Below, one piece after another: positions 27,383-35,717 of a stretch of DNA of 64,000 nt. The notes below the pieces were generated by a model. That model did not search any database, was not told the DNA's origin, and saw only the letters and a program-made list of their open reading frames with translations. Both the position numbers and the translations under genes were made by a program. Numbering within the stretch: position 1 is the stretch's first letter; the number at the start of each line of letters is the position of its first letter. Origin of the DNA: Streptomyces sp. NBC_01288 (lineage in GTDB: Bacteria; Actinomycetota; Actinomycetes; Streptomycetales; Streptomycetaceae); the NCBI RefSeq assembly GCF_035982055.1, contig NZ_CP108427.1:434001-498000 (forward strand), in the 5' to 3' direction.

Positions 27383-27973
27383 GTGACCACCGTTCCGCCC
27401 GCCCGCGCACCCCGACGTCACCGTGCCCGACTGCTCGTCCCGGCGGCGCTCGCCGCCCTGGTCTGCACGGCCATGACCGCCACCGCCTCGGACGCGTCAC
27501 CGAAATCCCCCTCGCCGACGGCGATCACGACCGTCCGGAGCCACCACGAGGGCGCGCAGCGGCCGAAGGCGATGCTCGACGACTGGCTCCGGCTCTGGAA
27601 CGGCGACTACAAGCGGGCACCGGGCATCATCTCCCCCGTCTTCCGGGTCCACGCCGCGCTTCTCGACGGGGGTGACGGCAGCTCGATCCGGGGAGTCGAC
27701 GGACTGGTCGCGTGGATCAAGCAGACACGCGCGGCGTTCCCGGATCTACGCTTCACCGAGCAGGTCGCCCCGCTGATCGACGGCCACTACGCGTCCATAC
27801 GGTGGACGGCGACCGGGACCTACGCCGGCGGCTTCCCCGGCGCCGAGGCCGAGCCCGGGACCGTGGTCACGTTCACCGGCACCGACACACTCCGGATGCG
27901 GGACGGCAGGTTCGTGGAGTACTGGGTCAACACCGACACCCTCCAACTCCTCACCCAGCTCAAAGCGTTGTGA
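27383..27973 (+). CDS. Secreted SnoaL-like (ester cyclase) domain protein
   Basis: A 196-residue protein with an N-terminal signal peptide (LLVPAALAALVCTAMTATASDA) and a SnoaL/NTF2-like domain: the WLRLWNGDYKRAPGIISPVFRVHA entry, the FPDLRFTEQVAPLIDG strand and the TFTGTDTLRMRDGRFVEYWV ending. GTG start with GGAAGGA upstream. It lies 46 bases behind the oxidoreductase and is probably in the same operon. Its small-molecule target is unknown. Confidence 0.85.
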   Translation: MTTVPPARAPRRHRARLLVPAALAALVCTAMTATASDASPKSPSPTAITTVRSHHEGAQRPKAMLDDWLRLWNGDYKRAPGIISPVFRVHAALLDGGDGSSIRGVDGLVAWIKQTRAAFPDLRFTEQVAPLIDGHYASIRWTATGTYAGGFPGAEAEPGTVVTFTGTDTLRMRDGRFVEYWVNTDTLQLLTQLKAL

Positions 27974-27987
27974 CACCCGGGCAGCTG

Positions 27988-28422
27988 TCAGGCACCCCAG
28001 GCCTCGACATGCGCGAGCACATAGTCGGCCAGCTCGACCGGCTGGAGGTTGACGGCCGCCACGGCCGGACGGCTCAGCGCGACCCGGACCGGTTCGAAGT
28101 CGCCGGTGTCGGGGTCGTCGAGTTCGGGACCGTGCCGGCGGTCCAGGTCCATGTGCAGCAGGTCGGCGAGGAAGTAGTGCTGGACGACGGTGCTCGTCCC
28201 GCGCGGCTCGGTCAGGGTCAGGAACTCGGTGGCGGGTCCGATCGTGGCCCCGATCTCCTCCATCGCCTCGCGCCGCAGTGCCGCGTCGAGGTCCGCGTCC
28301 TCGGGCTCCACGCTCCCGCCGACAGTCGTGCAGTACGGATCACCGCCGGGCCAGCCGCGCTTCAGGAACACCAGATGACCGTCGTCGAGCAGTACGACAC
28401 GCGCCTTGTGACGAACCCTCAT
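27988..28422 (-). CDS. NUDIX hydrolase
   Basis: A 144-residue NUDIX-fold protein. The box reads GGSVEPEDADLDAALRREA followed by MEEIGATIG, keeping the REx2EE metal ligands but with two extra residues before RE relative to the minimal consensus; this spacing is common in actinobacterial members. It hydrolyses a nucleoside diphosphate-linked compound of unknown type. Its stop faces the SnoaL-like gene with 14 bases between. Confidence 0.9.
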   Translation of the reverse strand: MRVRHKARVVLLDDGHLVFLKRGWPGGDPYCTTVGGSVEPEDADLDAALRREAMEEIGATIGPATEFLTLTEPRGTSTVVQHYFLADLLHMDLDRRHGPELDDPDTGDFEPVRVALSRPAVAAVNLQPVELADYVLAHVEAWGA

Positions 28423-28510
28423 GACTCAACGGTAGTGGGCGGACCGGGAGTTGGCCCCCGAAGTCGGCAAGCCCCGCGCTCGCACGGAGCGCGAGGCGTG
28501 AAGTCCCGTA

Positions 28511-28715
28511 CTACACCGTGGCCTTGAGGATCACCTCGATGTTGCCGCGGGTGGCATTGGAGTACGGGCACACCTCGTGCGTCGACTTCACCAACTGGTC
28601 GGCGGTGGACTGCTCCAGGCCGGGCAGGTGCGCGGTGAGCGACACGGCGAGGGTGAACCCGCCGGCGTCCAGGGTGAGCAGGCTGACCTTCGACCGGACG
28701 GTGGAGGCGCCCATT
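28511..28715 (-). pseudogene. C-terminal half of an ohr/OsmC peroxiredoxin gene
   Basis: The minus strand reads STVRSKVSLLTLDAGGF and then LTAHLPGLEQSTADQLV and VCPYSNATRGNIEVILKATV, which is the C-terminal half of organic hydroperoxide resistance protein Ohr, including its second active-site Cys. The N-terminal half with the first Cys is missing. Similarity ends at about 28715, where sequence of an unrelated gene on the other strand begins. Not expected to be functional. Confidence 0.8.
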
Positions 28716-29060
28716 TGGACGCCCCCAACACGGCCCGGCTGGTGTCCCTGGACGCGCACACCCGGGACCTGTACGAGGGCAGCAGCCGGACGATCCCCGG
28801 CTGGCCGCGCTGACCGGTGAACAGGCCATGAAGAGCCAGGAGTTCGCGTCGATGTGGTCCGAGCACCGGGTCCGGAAGTGGGACCTCGCCACGTACCGCA
28901 TGTGCCATCCGCTCGTCGGCCGGATGCGGCTCAACCTCCACACGCTGGACGTCCCGCAGGAGGAGGACCGGCGCATCGTCGTCGCGACCGCCGACTCCGG
29001 TACGGCGTCGGAGGCGGCGCTGCGCCTTCTCGCTCAGGCGACCGTGGCGGCCGCGGAGCG
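28712..29060 (+). pseudogene. Remnant of an XRE regulator with MmyB-like ligand domain
   Basis: Plus-strand reading gives PNTARLVSLDAHTRDLYEG (frame to about 28775) and, after a frame change near 28780-28789, DDPRLAALTGEQAMKSQEF and SEHRVRKWDLATYRMCHPLVG, then VVATADSGTASEAALRLLA. These are the C-terminal parts of the MmyB-like ligand-binding domain of helix-turn-helix regulators. The DNA-binding N-terminus is absent, and about 20 residues are lost where the frame changes. Two independent lesions make it a pseudogene. Confidence 0.72.
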
Positions 29061-29183
29061 TCGCCGAGATGGCCGACGCGACAAGCACGGGCAAACCGTC
29101 AAGCATCACCCTCGCACAGACACGCGACTCTCGTTCATAGCTACGAACTTGGCTCCGGGTGGGTGTCCTCGGCGCCGAACCTC

Positions 29184-29204
29184 TGATAGTTAACTTTCCT
29201 ATCA
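29184..29204. promoter_or_regulatory. Candidate chitosanase operator
   Basis: An inverted repeat TGATAG / CTATCA flanks TTAACTTTC, giving AGGAAAGTTAACT on the other strand, 51 bases upstream of the chitosanase start. A conserved AGGAAAGTT-type palindrome upstream of streptomycete chitosanase genes, bound by the ROK-family repressor CsnR, is known to me from the literature. The match is from memory. Confidence 0.55.
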
Positions 29205-29254
29205 GTTCGGCGGTACGACCAACTCCCCACCCCCCACCACCCTTTGGAGTCCCC

Positions 29255-30109
29255 GTGGTCCACCCGTTCCACGATTCTGCGATCTCCGAGCCGACGAGCC
29301 CCTCGCGTCGGTCGCTCCTCGCGCTCATCGGCGTGTCGCTCGCGGCAGCACCTCTGCTGCGCGCTCCGCAGGCCTCGGCAGCCCCCTCGTCCGCCGCGGC
29401 GATCGGCCTCGACGACCCGGCGAAGAAGGAGATCGCCATGAAGCTGGTGTCGAGCGCGGAGAACTCCTCGCTCGACTGGAAGGCGCAGTACAAGTACATC
29501 GAGGACATAGGCGACGGCCGCGGCTACACCGCCGGCATCATCGGCTTCTGCTCCGGCACCGGCGACATGCTCGACCTGGTCCAGCTCTACGCGACCCGCA
29601 AGCCCGGCAACGTCCTCGCCAAGTACCTCCCCGCGCTCCGCAACGTCAACGGCACCGATTCGCACTCCGGACTGGACCCGAACTTCCCCAAGGACTGGCG
29701 CACGGCGGCCCAGGACACGGTGTTCCAGCAGGCGCAGAACGACGAACGCGACCGCGTGTACTTCAACCCCGCCGTCAGCCAGGGAAAGACCGACGGGCTG
29801 CGCGTGCTGGGCCAGTTCACGTACTACGACGCCATCGTCATGCACGGCGACGGCGACGACCCCACCAGCTTCCGCAACATCCGCGCCCGCGCCCTGCGTT
29901 CGGCCAAGCCGCCGGCCCAGGGCGGCAACGAGACGACGTACCTCAACGCGTTCCTCGACGCCCGTGTGTGGGCCATGCAGCAGGAGGAGGCCCACAGCGA
30001 CACCACCCGCGTCGACACCGAACAGCGCGTCTTCCTCCGCAACGGCAACTTCGACCTCAACACGCCGCTGAACTGGAAGGTCTACGGAGACAGCTACACC
30101 ATCAACTGA
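29255..30109 (+). CDS. csnA: Secreted GH46 chitosanase
   Basis: A 284-residue endo-chitosanase. The leader carries a twin-arginine motif (SRRSLLALIG) and an Ala-rich cleavage region ending ASAAP. The mature GH46 domain has the catalytic Glu in VSSAENSSLDWKAQYKYI and the catalytic Asp in EDIGDGRGYT, followed by GIIGFCSGTGDMLDLV, all as in the S. N174 enzyme. GTG at 29255 is preceded by GGAG five bases upstream. It hydrolyses chitosan outside the cell and is probably induced through the palindrome upstream. Confidence 0.95.
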   Translation: MVHPFHDSAISEPTSPSRRSLLALIGVSLAAAPLLRAPQASAAPSSAAAIGLDDPAKKEIAMKLVSSAENSSLDWKAQYKYIEDIGDGRGYTAGIIGFCSGTGDMLDLVQLYATRKPGNVLAKYLPALRNVNGTDSHSGLDPNFPKDWRTAAQDTVFQQAQNDERDRVYFNPAVSQGKTDGLRVLGQFTYYDAIVMHGDGDDPTSFRNIRARALRSAKPPAQGGNETTYLNAFLDARVWAMQQEEAHSDTTRVDTEQRVFLRNGNFDLNTPLNWKVYGDSYTIN

Positions 30110-30363
30110 CCGGTCCTGCCGCCCGGTCGGGAGGCGACTCGGCGGACAGTGCGGCGCCAGGACTCGCGGGTACGGGTCCCGGCGCCGCTGCCGTCTCCCT
30201 CCGACCCGGCCACCGTCACGCACCCACCTGAGGTCATGCCCGCCGCGCATCGCCCCATGCGACACAGGACTTGGACACCCGTGCGAGCCCTTCCTAGCGT
30301 GGTCCGTGAGCCCGTCGTCATCGGCCGCCGGGGCGACCCGAACCGACCTGGGGGATCTCCACT
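30110..30363. other. Intergenic region
   Basis: A 254-base gap after the chitosanase. I see no gene; it carries the promoter for the SDR gene. Confidence 0.5.
30271..30300 (+). promoter_or_regulatory. Sigma-70/HrdB-like promoter of the SDR gene
   Basis: TTGGAC and TAGCGT are separated by 18 bases and lie about 64 bases upstream of the GTG at 30364. This agrees with the HrdB consensus; the transcription start would be near 30307. Confidence 0.5.
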
Positions 30364-31302
30364 GTGCGTGTTTTCGTTGCGGGCGCGACCGGTTACATCG
30401 GCTCCGCCGTCGTCCGTGAACTTCTCGGCGCAGGACACCAGGTCCTCGGCCTCGCCCGTTCGGAGCGGGCCGCCGGCACGTTGACGCGCTCCGGCGTCGA
30501 CGTGCACCGCGGCGACATCGACGACGCCGACAGCCTGCGCGCCGGAGCCGCGGCGGCCGACGGTGTCGTCTACGCCGCGAACCAGCACATCTCCGAGACC
30601 ACCGACCCGGCCGCCCGCGCGAAGGCCGAGCTGAACGCGGTCGAGGCGATCGGCACGAAGCTGGCGGGCACGGGCAAGCCCTTCGTGGTCACTTCGGGGG
30701 TCATCGGCCGCACACCGGGCGACCTGCTCACCGAAGAGACCCCCGCCGTCGCCAACCCCGTCACGGCCCTGCGGCTCCAGGTGGAGCTGTCCGTCCTGGC
30801 GGCGGGCGAGCGCGGAGTGCGGTCGTCCTCGGTACGGCTGGCCCCGACCGTGCACGGCCCGGGGGACACGCGCGGGTTCATCTCGACGCTCATCGACGTC
30901 GCTCGTACGACGGGTGTCTCCGCCTTCGTCGGCGACGGGTCGAACCGGTGGCCGGCGGTCCACCGACGTGACGCGGCGACGCTGTACCGACTGGCCCTGG
31001 AATCCGCCCCGGCCGGCACGCCCCTCCACGCGGTCGCCGAAGAAGGGGTGCCGTTCGGGGACATCGCGCGGGCCATCGGCCGTCAGCTGGGAGTCCCCAC
31101 CGTGAGTCTCACTCCCGAGGAGGCGGGCGGGCACTTCGCCGGTTTCCTCGCCCCACTGGCCGCGCTCGACAACCCGGCGTCGAGCGCCCTGACGCGGCAG
31201 CGCACGGGGTGGAACCCGACACACCCCGCGCTGGTCCCGGACATCGAACAGGGCCATTATTTCGGGGAGTTCAGCGCGGGACACCGATCCGGTCCGGAGT
31301 GA
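30364..31302 (+). CDS. NAD-dependent epimerase/dehydratase-family SDR
   Basis: A 312-residue extended/atypical SDR. The Rossmann motif GATGYIGS is at residues 7-14; the substrate half ends at GWNPTHPALVPDIEQGHYF, where such proteins usually finish, followed by about 12 extra residues. GTG start with GGGGGAT upstream. Its tail overlaps the convergent ECF sigma gene by 32 bases, in the region where that gene appears shortened. Confidence 0.88.
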   Translation: MRVFVAGATGYIGSAVVRELLGAGHQVLGLARSERAAGTLTRSGVDVHRGDIDDADSLRAGAAAADGVVYAANQHISETTDPAARAKAELNAVEAIGTKLAGTGKPFVVTSGVIGRTPGDLLTEETPAVANPVTALRLQVELSVLAAGERGVRSSSVRLAPTVHGPGDTRGFISTLIDVARTTGVSAFVGDGSNRWPAVHRRDAATLYRLALESAPAGTPLHAVAEEGVPFGDIARAIGRQLGVPTVSLTPEEAGGHFAGFLAPLAALDNPASSALTRQRTGWNPTHPALVPDIEQGHYFGEFSAGHRSGPE

Positions 31303-31969
31303 GGCGAGAGCCCGGCCGAAGTCCCCTGTGTCCTGCGGCGGCCAGCAGCTCGTGGGCCTCGACTCGGCTGCGGTGGACGCGTTGTCCGGCATCGCCGTGC
31401 GGAGCGTCCGCCGTGTCGGCGAGGGCCGCCGCCAGCTTGGCCCTGCCCTGGCTCAGCCTGCTGCGCACGGTGCCGACCGGAATCCCGCAGACCTCGGCGA
31501 TCCGCTCGTACGAGGTGCCCCCGGTGGCGAAGTACCGCAGGACCAACGGCATGCGCAGCGCCGGGGAGAGTTCCTCCAGGGCCTGCCAGACCCAGTCGCG
31601 CAGCGCGTTCCGCTCCAGCCACTGCTCCGGGCCCATGTGCGTTGATCGCAGGGGCAGTTCGCCCACCGGCCGGACCACGACCGCCTCCCGCAACACCACT
31701 CGACAGGTATTGCGCACGATCGCCCGCAGCCAGGCGCCCACCGCCTCCGGATCACGTACGTCCCCGATCCGCAGCAGCGCCGTCAGCGCCGCATCCTGCA
31801 TCACGTCGTCGGCGTCCGCGCCCGGCCCCAGGATGCTCACCGCCACGGCGCGCATCCCCGCCCGGTGTCGCTCCAACAGCAGCCCCAGCGCGGCGACTTC
31901 ACCTGCCTGGGCCGCACGCGTCAGCTGCGCGTCCTCCGTGCGTGCCACCCCCTCGGCGTCCCCCATCAT
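31271..31969 (-). CDS. ECF sigma factor, apparently C-terminally shortened
   Basis: A 232-residue sigma-70 family protein. Region 2 spans about 25-90 (DADDVMQDAALTALLRIGDV) and region 4 about 125-180 (LRMPLVLRYFATGGTSYERI and GIPVGTVRSRLSQGRAKL). Close relatives carry a SnoaL-like C-terminal domain after region 4; here the linker EAHELLAAAGHRGL is followed at once by unrelated residues and a stop within the end of the SDR gene. ATG at 31969 with GAGGG upstream. No anti-sigma gene adjoins it. Confidence 0.85.
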   Translation of the reverse strand: MMGDAEGVARTEDAQLTRAAQAGEVAALGLLLERHRAGMRAVAVSILGPGADADDVMQDAALTALLRIGDVRDPEAVGAWLRAIVRNTCRVVLREAVVVRPVGELPLRSTHMGPEQWLERNALRDWVWQALEELSPALRMPLVLRYFATGGTSYERIAEVCGIPVGTVRSRLSQGRAKLAAALADTADAPHGDAGQRVHRSRVEAHELLAAAGHRGLRPGSRLTPDRIGVPR

Positions 31970-32091
31970 GAGTCCCTCTCGGCACCTGGTCACGACTGTT
32001 CGGGGCACCCTGACGAGAGCCGTCCTCCGAACCCGGGCGTTCGGGCCCGGAGGACGGCTCACCGTTCACGGCTTCGGCAGGGTGCGGTGTG

Positions 32092-33459
32092 TCAGGCGTC
32101 CGCCAGCCAACTGCCATGGAATCCGGCGGGTACCCGGCGAGGCAGGTGGATGGTGGCCACCGGCTCCTGGGTGAGGTTGTCGGCGTCGAGGACGACCAGG
32201 TCGCTGCGGTCGGTCGAGGCGTCGTAGACGTAGGTCATGAGCCAGCCGGGACCGCCCGGTTGATCGTCGGCGGGAGCGAAGGCCGCCTCGCCCGGGAAGC
32301 GTCCGGGAGCGAAGTAGTGGCTGGCGACGCTCGACTTGCGGAGGTCGTACCGGTGGATCGCGGCACGTGACTCGTTCGGGTCGTACTGCGGGAGTTCCGG
32401 AACGGGTGCCGCGGTGGCGTGGCCGAAGTCGGCGGGCAGGCCCGCGAGTCGGTCGTCGATGCGGGGGAACTCCCCCGGATGGTCGTCCAGTTGCTCCTCG
32501 CTGATCGCGCCGGTGGTGAGATCGATGGTCCACCGCCACAGGTGCGCCGCCGTCGCCACGGTGACGCCGTCCCGCAGGGACGGGTACCGCATGCCGAGCA
32601 GGACGAGACTCCGACCCTCGTTCTCCTCATAGGAGTTGAGGGTGTGGAAGACATAGCAGGGGTCGATGTCAAACCAGCGGATGTCGCCGTACGGGTCGTC
32701 CCTGCGCAGTACGCCGAGCCTGGCTCCATAGGTGTCGGACCAGACGTACGGCATACCGCCGTCCGGATCCATGGCCCGCTCGATGCTGAACACGGCGGGC
32801 AGGTCCATGAAGACGACGTGGTTCCGGGTGAGGTAGAAGTCGTGCATCATCGTGTGCGCCGGCACGTCGATAGGACGGCTGACGGTCAACTCGCCGTCGG
32901 CGTCGGCACGGTGATAGGTGAGGTAGGGCGCCGACAGACCGCCGTACCCGTAGAAGTGCAACTCCCCTGTGACCGGGCAGGTCTTGGGGTGGGCGGTCAT
33001 CGGGGTGCGCAGGCGGCCGTCGAAGTCGTAGGGGCCGACGGTGTCGAGTTCGCGGCCCGCCTCGCAGCTCAACTCCTGCGGGAAGGACGTCTCGACGAGG
33101 GCGAGGGTGCGGCCCGCGTGCCGGATGACGTGGGTGTTGGCGACGCCCGCTGCGAGGTTCATCTCGCCGTCGCGGCCGTAGACCTGGGCGCCCGTTTCGA
33201 GGGTGGGGGTGCGGACCCAGCGGTTGCGGTACGAGGTGGCCTTGCCGGCGTCGAGGCGGACGCCGTGCACCATCCCGTCGCCGGTGAACCAGTGGGCCGA
33301 GGTGGCCTCGTGCGGGTTGGGGCCGTTGCGCAGGTACCAGCCGGTGAGTTCCGGCGGTATGGCTCCGGTGACCGCGAGTTCGGTGACGGTGATCTCGTCG
33401 GGGACCGGGGCGAAGTTGCCGGCCAGGTGCGGAGGCGGTGGGGTCTTGTCCGTACTCAT
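32092..33459 (-). CDS. Carotenoid cleavage oxygenase
   Basis: A 455-residue member of the RPE65/carotenoid cleavage dioxygenase family, non-haem iron enzymes that split polyene or stilbene double bonds. The entry GWYLRNGPNP and WFTGDGMVHGV, and iron-ligand His residues in MTAHPKTCPVTGE, HDFYLTRNHVVF and YVFHTLNSYE with a C-terminal GFHGSW, match the seven-blade propeller. ATG at 33459 has AAGGA six bases upstream. It lies 23 bases downstream of a membrane protein gene, which is probably its partner. No carotenoid synthesis genes are in the window. Confidence 0.93.
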   Translation of the reverse strand: MSTDKTPPPPHLAGNFAPVPDEITVTELAVTGAIPPELTGWYLRNGPNPHEATSAHWFTGDGMVHGVRLDAGKATSYRNRWVRTPTLETGAQVYGRDGEMNLAAGVANTHVIRHAGRTLALVETSFPQELSCEAGRELDTVGPYDFDGRLRTPMTAHPKTCPVTGELHFYGYGGLSAPYLTYHRADADGELTVSRPIDVPAHTMMHDFYLTRNHVVFMDLPAVFSIERAMDPDGGMPYVWSDTYGARLGVLRRDDPYGDIRWFDIDPCYVFHTLNSYEENEGRSLVLLGMRYPSLRDGVTVATAAHLWRWTIDLTTGAISEEQLDDHPGEFPRIDDRLAGLPADFGHATAAPVPELPQYDPNESRAAIHRYDLRKSSVASHYFAPGRFPGEAAFAPADDQPGGPGWLMTYVYDASTDRSDLVVLDADNLTQEPVATIHLPRRVPAGFHGSWLADA

Positions 33460-33482
33460 GGGGAAGTCCTTGGGTTGGCTGG

Positions 33483-34058
33483 TCAGGCTTGCGCCGCTTG
33501 CATGGCTTCGAGGCGCGCCTGGACACGCTTGGGATAGATCGAGGTGAAGACCGCGGGGGCGACCAGGCCGACGACGTGGGCGACGATGCCGACCCAGACG
33601 GGGGCGTCGGTCGCGCTGCTGATGGCCAGGACGACGGCGATGAACGTGAACCCGGATCCCCAGGCGGCGGTGATGTGGTTGTTGACGGCGAGGAAACCCG
33701 GGGTGTCCCAGTACTCCTCGGGCGCCTGCCGACGAGCGATCCCGAGCGTGAACGGGCTGCGGAGCGCCATGCTGCCCCAGGCCGTCCCGGCGAGCCAGAC
33801 GAACGAGATGACGTCGCTGTGGTGCTGGATGGACGAGTCGGGTGAACTGAAGGCGATCGCCCCGATGATGACGAAGTAGATGATGGTGCTGATCTCCAGC
33901 ACCAGCGCGTCCATCGCCACGCCCCTGCGCCGGTCCTGGAGAAGCAGCAGGACCCCGACGACGACACCGGCCACCGCACCCCAGCGCCAGTCCACGGCGG
34001 AGACGAAGCCTGCCGCGATCCATGGGTAGAACCCACGCATATACGCCATGATGCCCAC
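33483..34058 (-). CDS. Membrane protein paired with the carotenoid oxygenase
   Basis: A 191-residue protein with about five hydrophobic helices and no family I can name. GTG at 34058 has a GAGGAAG site six bases upstream. It is the first gene of a two-gene operon with the carotenoid oxygenase. A role in supplying or holding the lipophilic substrate or product is a guess from context. Confidence 0.75.
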   Translation of the reverse strand: MGIMAYMRGFYPWIAAGFVSAVDWRWGAVAGVVVGVLLLLQDRRRGVAMDALVLEISTIIYFVIIGAIAFSSPDSSIQHHSDVISFVWLAGTAWGSMALRSPFTLGIARRQAPEEYWDTPGFLAVNNHITAAWGSGFTFIAVVLAISSATDAPVWVGIVAHVVGLVAPAVFTSIYPKRVQARLEAMQAAQA

Positions 34059-34313
34059 GTTTTACTTCCTCACAACTCGATGTTCCAACTTTGACAGGTG
34101 GAAGCTAGATGCTCCGCAATCAACATGTCAAGAATGGAATATTGAACGAAAGTCCGCCGCACCAGCACCCCTTCGGGCCCACACGGGCTCTACCTGCGCA
34201 AACCTCTACGCCCGCACCTGACCTCCACGCGACCCCCTTCCCGGAGGCACAGAATCCGCATGGGTAGTTTTCGACCTGTCACTATTGGAGTGACAGGCGT
34301 TAGGCTGGTCCGC
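34059..34313. other. Divergent promoter region between membrane gene and padR
   Basis: A 255-base gap that is comparatively A/T-rich near 34060-34150 and contains the palindrome at 34276-34296. No gene seen. Confidence 0.5.
34276..34296. promoter_or_regulatory. Perfect inverted repeat, likely PadR operator
   Basis: Eight-base arms CTGTCACT and AGTGACAG flank ATTGG, 17 bases before the PadR ATG. The TGTCA...TGACA arms fit the diverged PadR operator pattern. It could also govern the divergent carotenoid oxygenase operon. Confidence 0.65.
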
Positions 34314-34937
34314 ATGAGCCTCCGCAACGCCCTCCTGGGCCTCCTCGTCTTCCGCCCCGGCAGCGGCTACGACCTGCTGAAGATGTTCGACACCTCGCTC
34401 GGTTACGTCTGGCCCGCCAAGCAGAGCCAGATCTACGGCGAGCTGACCAAGCTGGACGCGACGGGTCTGATCAAGGTCACGGAGGAGGGGCCCCGGGGGC
34501 GCAAGCAGTACTCGCTCACGCCCGACGGGCACGCGGAGACGGTGCGCTGGCTGACCGAGAACCGGGAGAGCAGGCCGTTGCGCAACCCGATGCTCCTCCA
34601 GACCTTCTTCCTCGGACTCCTGCCGCGGGAGGAAGCGGTCCAGCGACTCCTCGACCACGCGGAGGCCTCGGCCAAGGAGCACGACACCCTGGTCGCCCTC
34701 CGGGACACCGAGGAGTGGGACAAGGACATGCTCACCGTGTGCGGCCGGCTCGTCCTCGAACACGGCATCCGGCAGCGGGTGTTGGAGCAGGAGTGGGCCC
34801 ACTGGGCGGCGGAGCAGCTGCGCACGGCACACACCAAGGGTCCCGACATCGCGGGCCCCACCGAGGGGACGGCCGCGGCGGACGCGGACACATGGAGCGC
34901 CGGCGACGCCAACGACCAGGCGCGCTCGGGGCGTTGA
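34314..34937 (+). CDS. PadR-family transcriptional regulator
   Basis: A 207-residue regulator. The PadR winged helix (LRNALLGLLVFRPGSGYDLL, WPAKQSQIYGELTKLDATGL, GRKQYSLTPDGH) occupies about 1-80, followed by an AphA-like helical dimerisation tail. ATG at 34314 was chosen because the family starts at this LRNALLGLL sequence. Probably autoregulated through the inverted repeat just upstream. Confidence 0.92.
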   Translation: MSLRNALLGLLVFRPGSGYDLLKMFDTSLGYVWPAKQSQIYGELTKLDATGLIKVTEEGPRGRKQYSLTPDGHAETVRWLTENRESRPLRNPMLLQTFFLGLLPREEAVQRLLDHAEASAKEHDTLVALRDTEEWDKDMLTVCGRLVLEHGIRQRVLEQEWAHWAAEQLRTAHTKGPDIAGPTEGTAAADADTWSAGDANDQARSGR

Positions 34938-34994
34938 GGCACCGCAGGGCTTTCTCGGTGACTCAGGGACGCCTGTTGTTCACGCCCTCGCTCA

Positions 34995-35648
34995 CTACTC
35001 GCGCACGGCGTACGCCCGGATGAATGCGTGGACCCCGTCGACCATGGTCTGGCGGACCCGTTCCGGGTCGGGGTTGGCCGGCACCGGTTGACGGTCGTAG
35101 GCCAGCAGGACGGTCAGGGCGAAGAAGTGGTCGGCGGCCAGCCGTGGGTCGTCCGTGTCCAGGAGTCCGGCGTCGGCGAAGGCGGCCAGTCGTTCCGCGA
35201 AGACCTCCTCCACCGCCCCCGTCGCGATGTCGTCCCGGGTCGTGGGAGTCCGCAGGCGTTCCTGGGCGACGAGGGCGAACCCGGCGGCGTAGTCGGCCGA
35301 GCCCACGATCGACGTGCCGAGGTCGATCGCCAACTCCGCGAGTGACTGCTCCAGTTGGGGCACCGTCGTGATCCGCGCATCCTCCGGAAGGTGCTCGTCG
35401 AGCGCGCGCCGCACCGTGTCCGTCATGGACTGGGACACGTCGGTGAGGATGGCCACGAAGAGGCGCCGCTTGTCGCCGAAGTAGTCGTACACGGTGCGCT
35501 TGGAGACGGCCGCCCGGGCGGCGATGGCGTCCATGCTGACGCGGTCCACGCCCTGGTGCACGAACAGTTCGCGCGCGGCGGTGAGGATCGCCGTCCGCTT
35601 CTCCAGGGACCCCTCGCGCACCGTCTTCTCCGTGCCCACCACGCTCAT
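34995..35648 (-). CDS. TetR-family repressor of the adjacent MFS gene
   Basis: A 217-residue TetR regulator with helix-turn-helix at about 20-65 (AILTAARELFVHQGVDRVSM and AVSKRTVYDYFGDKRRLF) and a TetR_C ligand domain. It starts at ATG 35648; the extension to 35894 lies over the divergent gene and is rejected. Two CTACAC/GTGTAG palindromes sit between it and the DHA2 exporter, so it is the presumed repressor. Confidence 0.93.
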   Translation of the reverse strand: MSVVGTEKTVREGSLEKRTAILTAARELFVHQGVDRVSMDAIAARAAVSKRTVYDYFGDKRRLFVAILTDVSQSMTDTVRRALDEHLPEDARITTVPQLEQSLAELAIDLGTSIVGSADYAAGFALVAQERLRTPTTRDDIATGAVEEVFAERLAAFADAGLLDTDDPRLAADHFFALTVLLAYDRQPVPANPDPERVRQTMVDGVHAFIRAYAVRE

Positions 35649-35669
35649 CAGCACCTCCGGGGCAAACCC

Positions 35670-35685
35670 TACACCGGCCGGTGTA
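35670..35685. promoter_or_regulatory. TetR operator site 1
   Basis: TACACCGGCCGGTGTA is a perfect 16-base palindrome between the divergent tetR and MFS genes. A related site lies 21 bases away, centre to centre (two helical turns). Confidence 0.75.
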
Positions 35686-35689
35686 CCTA

Positions 35690-35707
35690 CTACACTGCAC
35701 GGTGTAG
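35690..35707. promoter_or_regulatory. TetR operator site 2
   Basis: CTACACTGCACGGTGTAG has perfect six-base arms and ends 10 bases before the MFS start codon. No Shine-Dalgarno precedes that ATG, so the message may be leaderless and the site would cover the start region. Confidence 0.75.
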
Positions 35708-35717
35708 TGTCCGCGCC

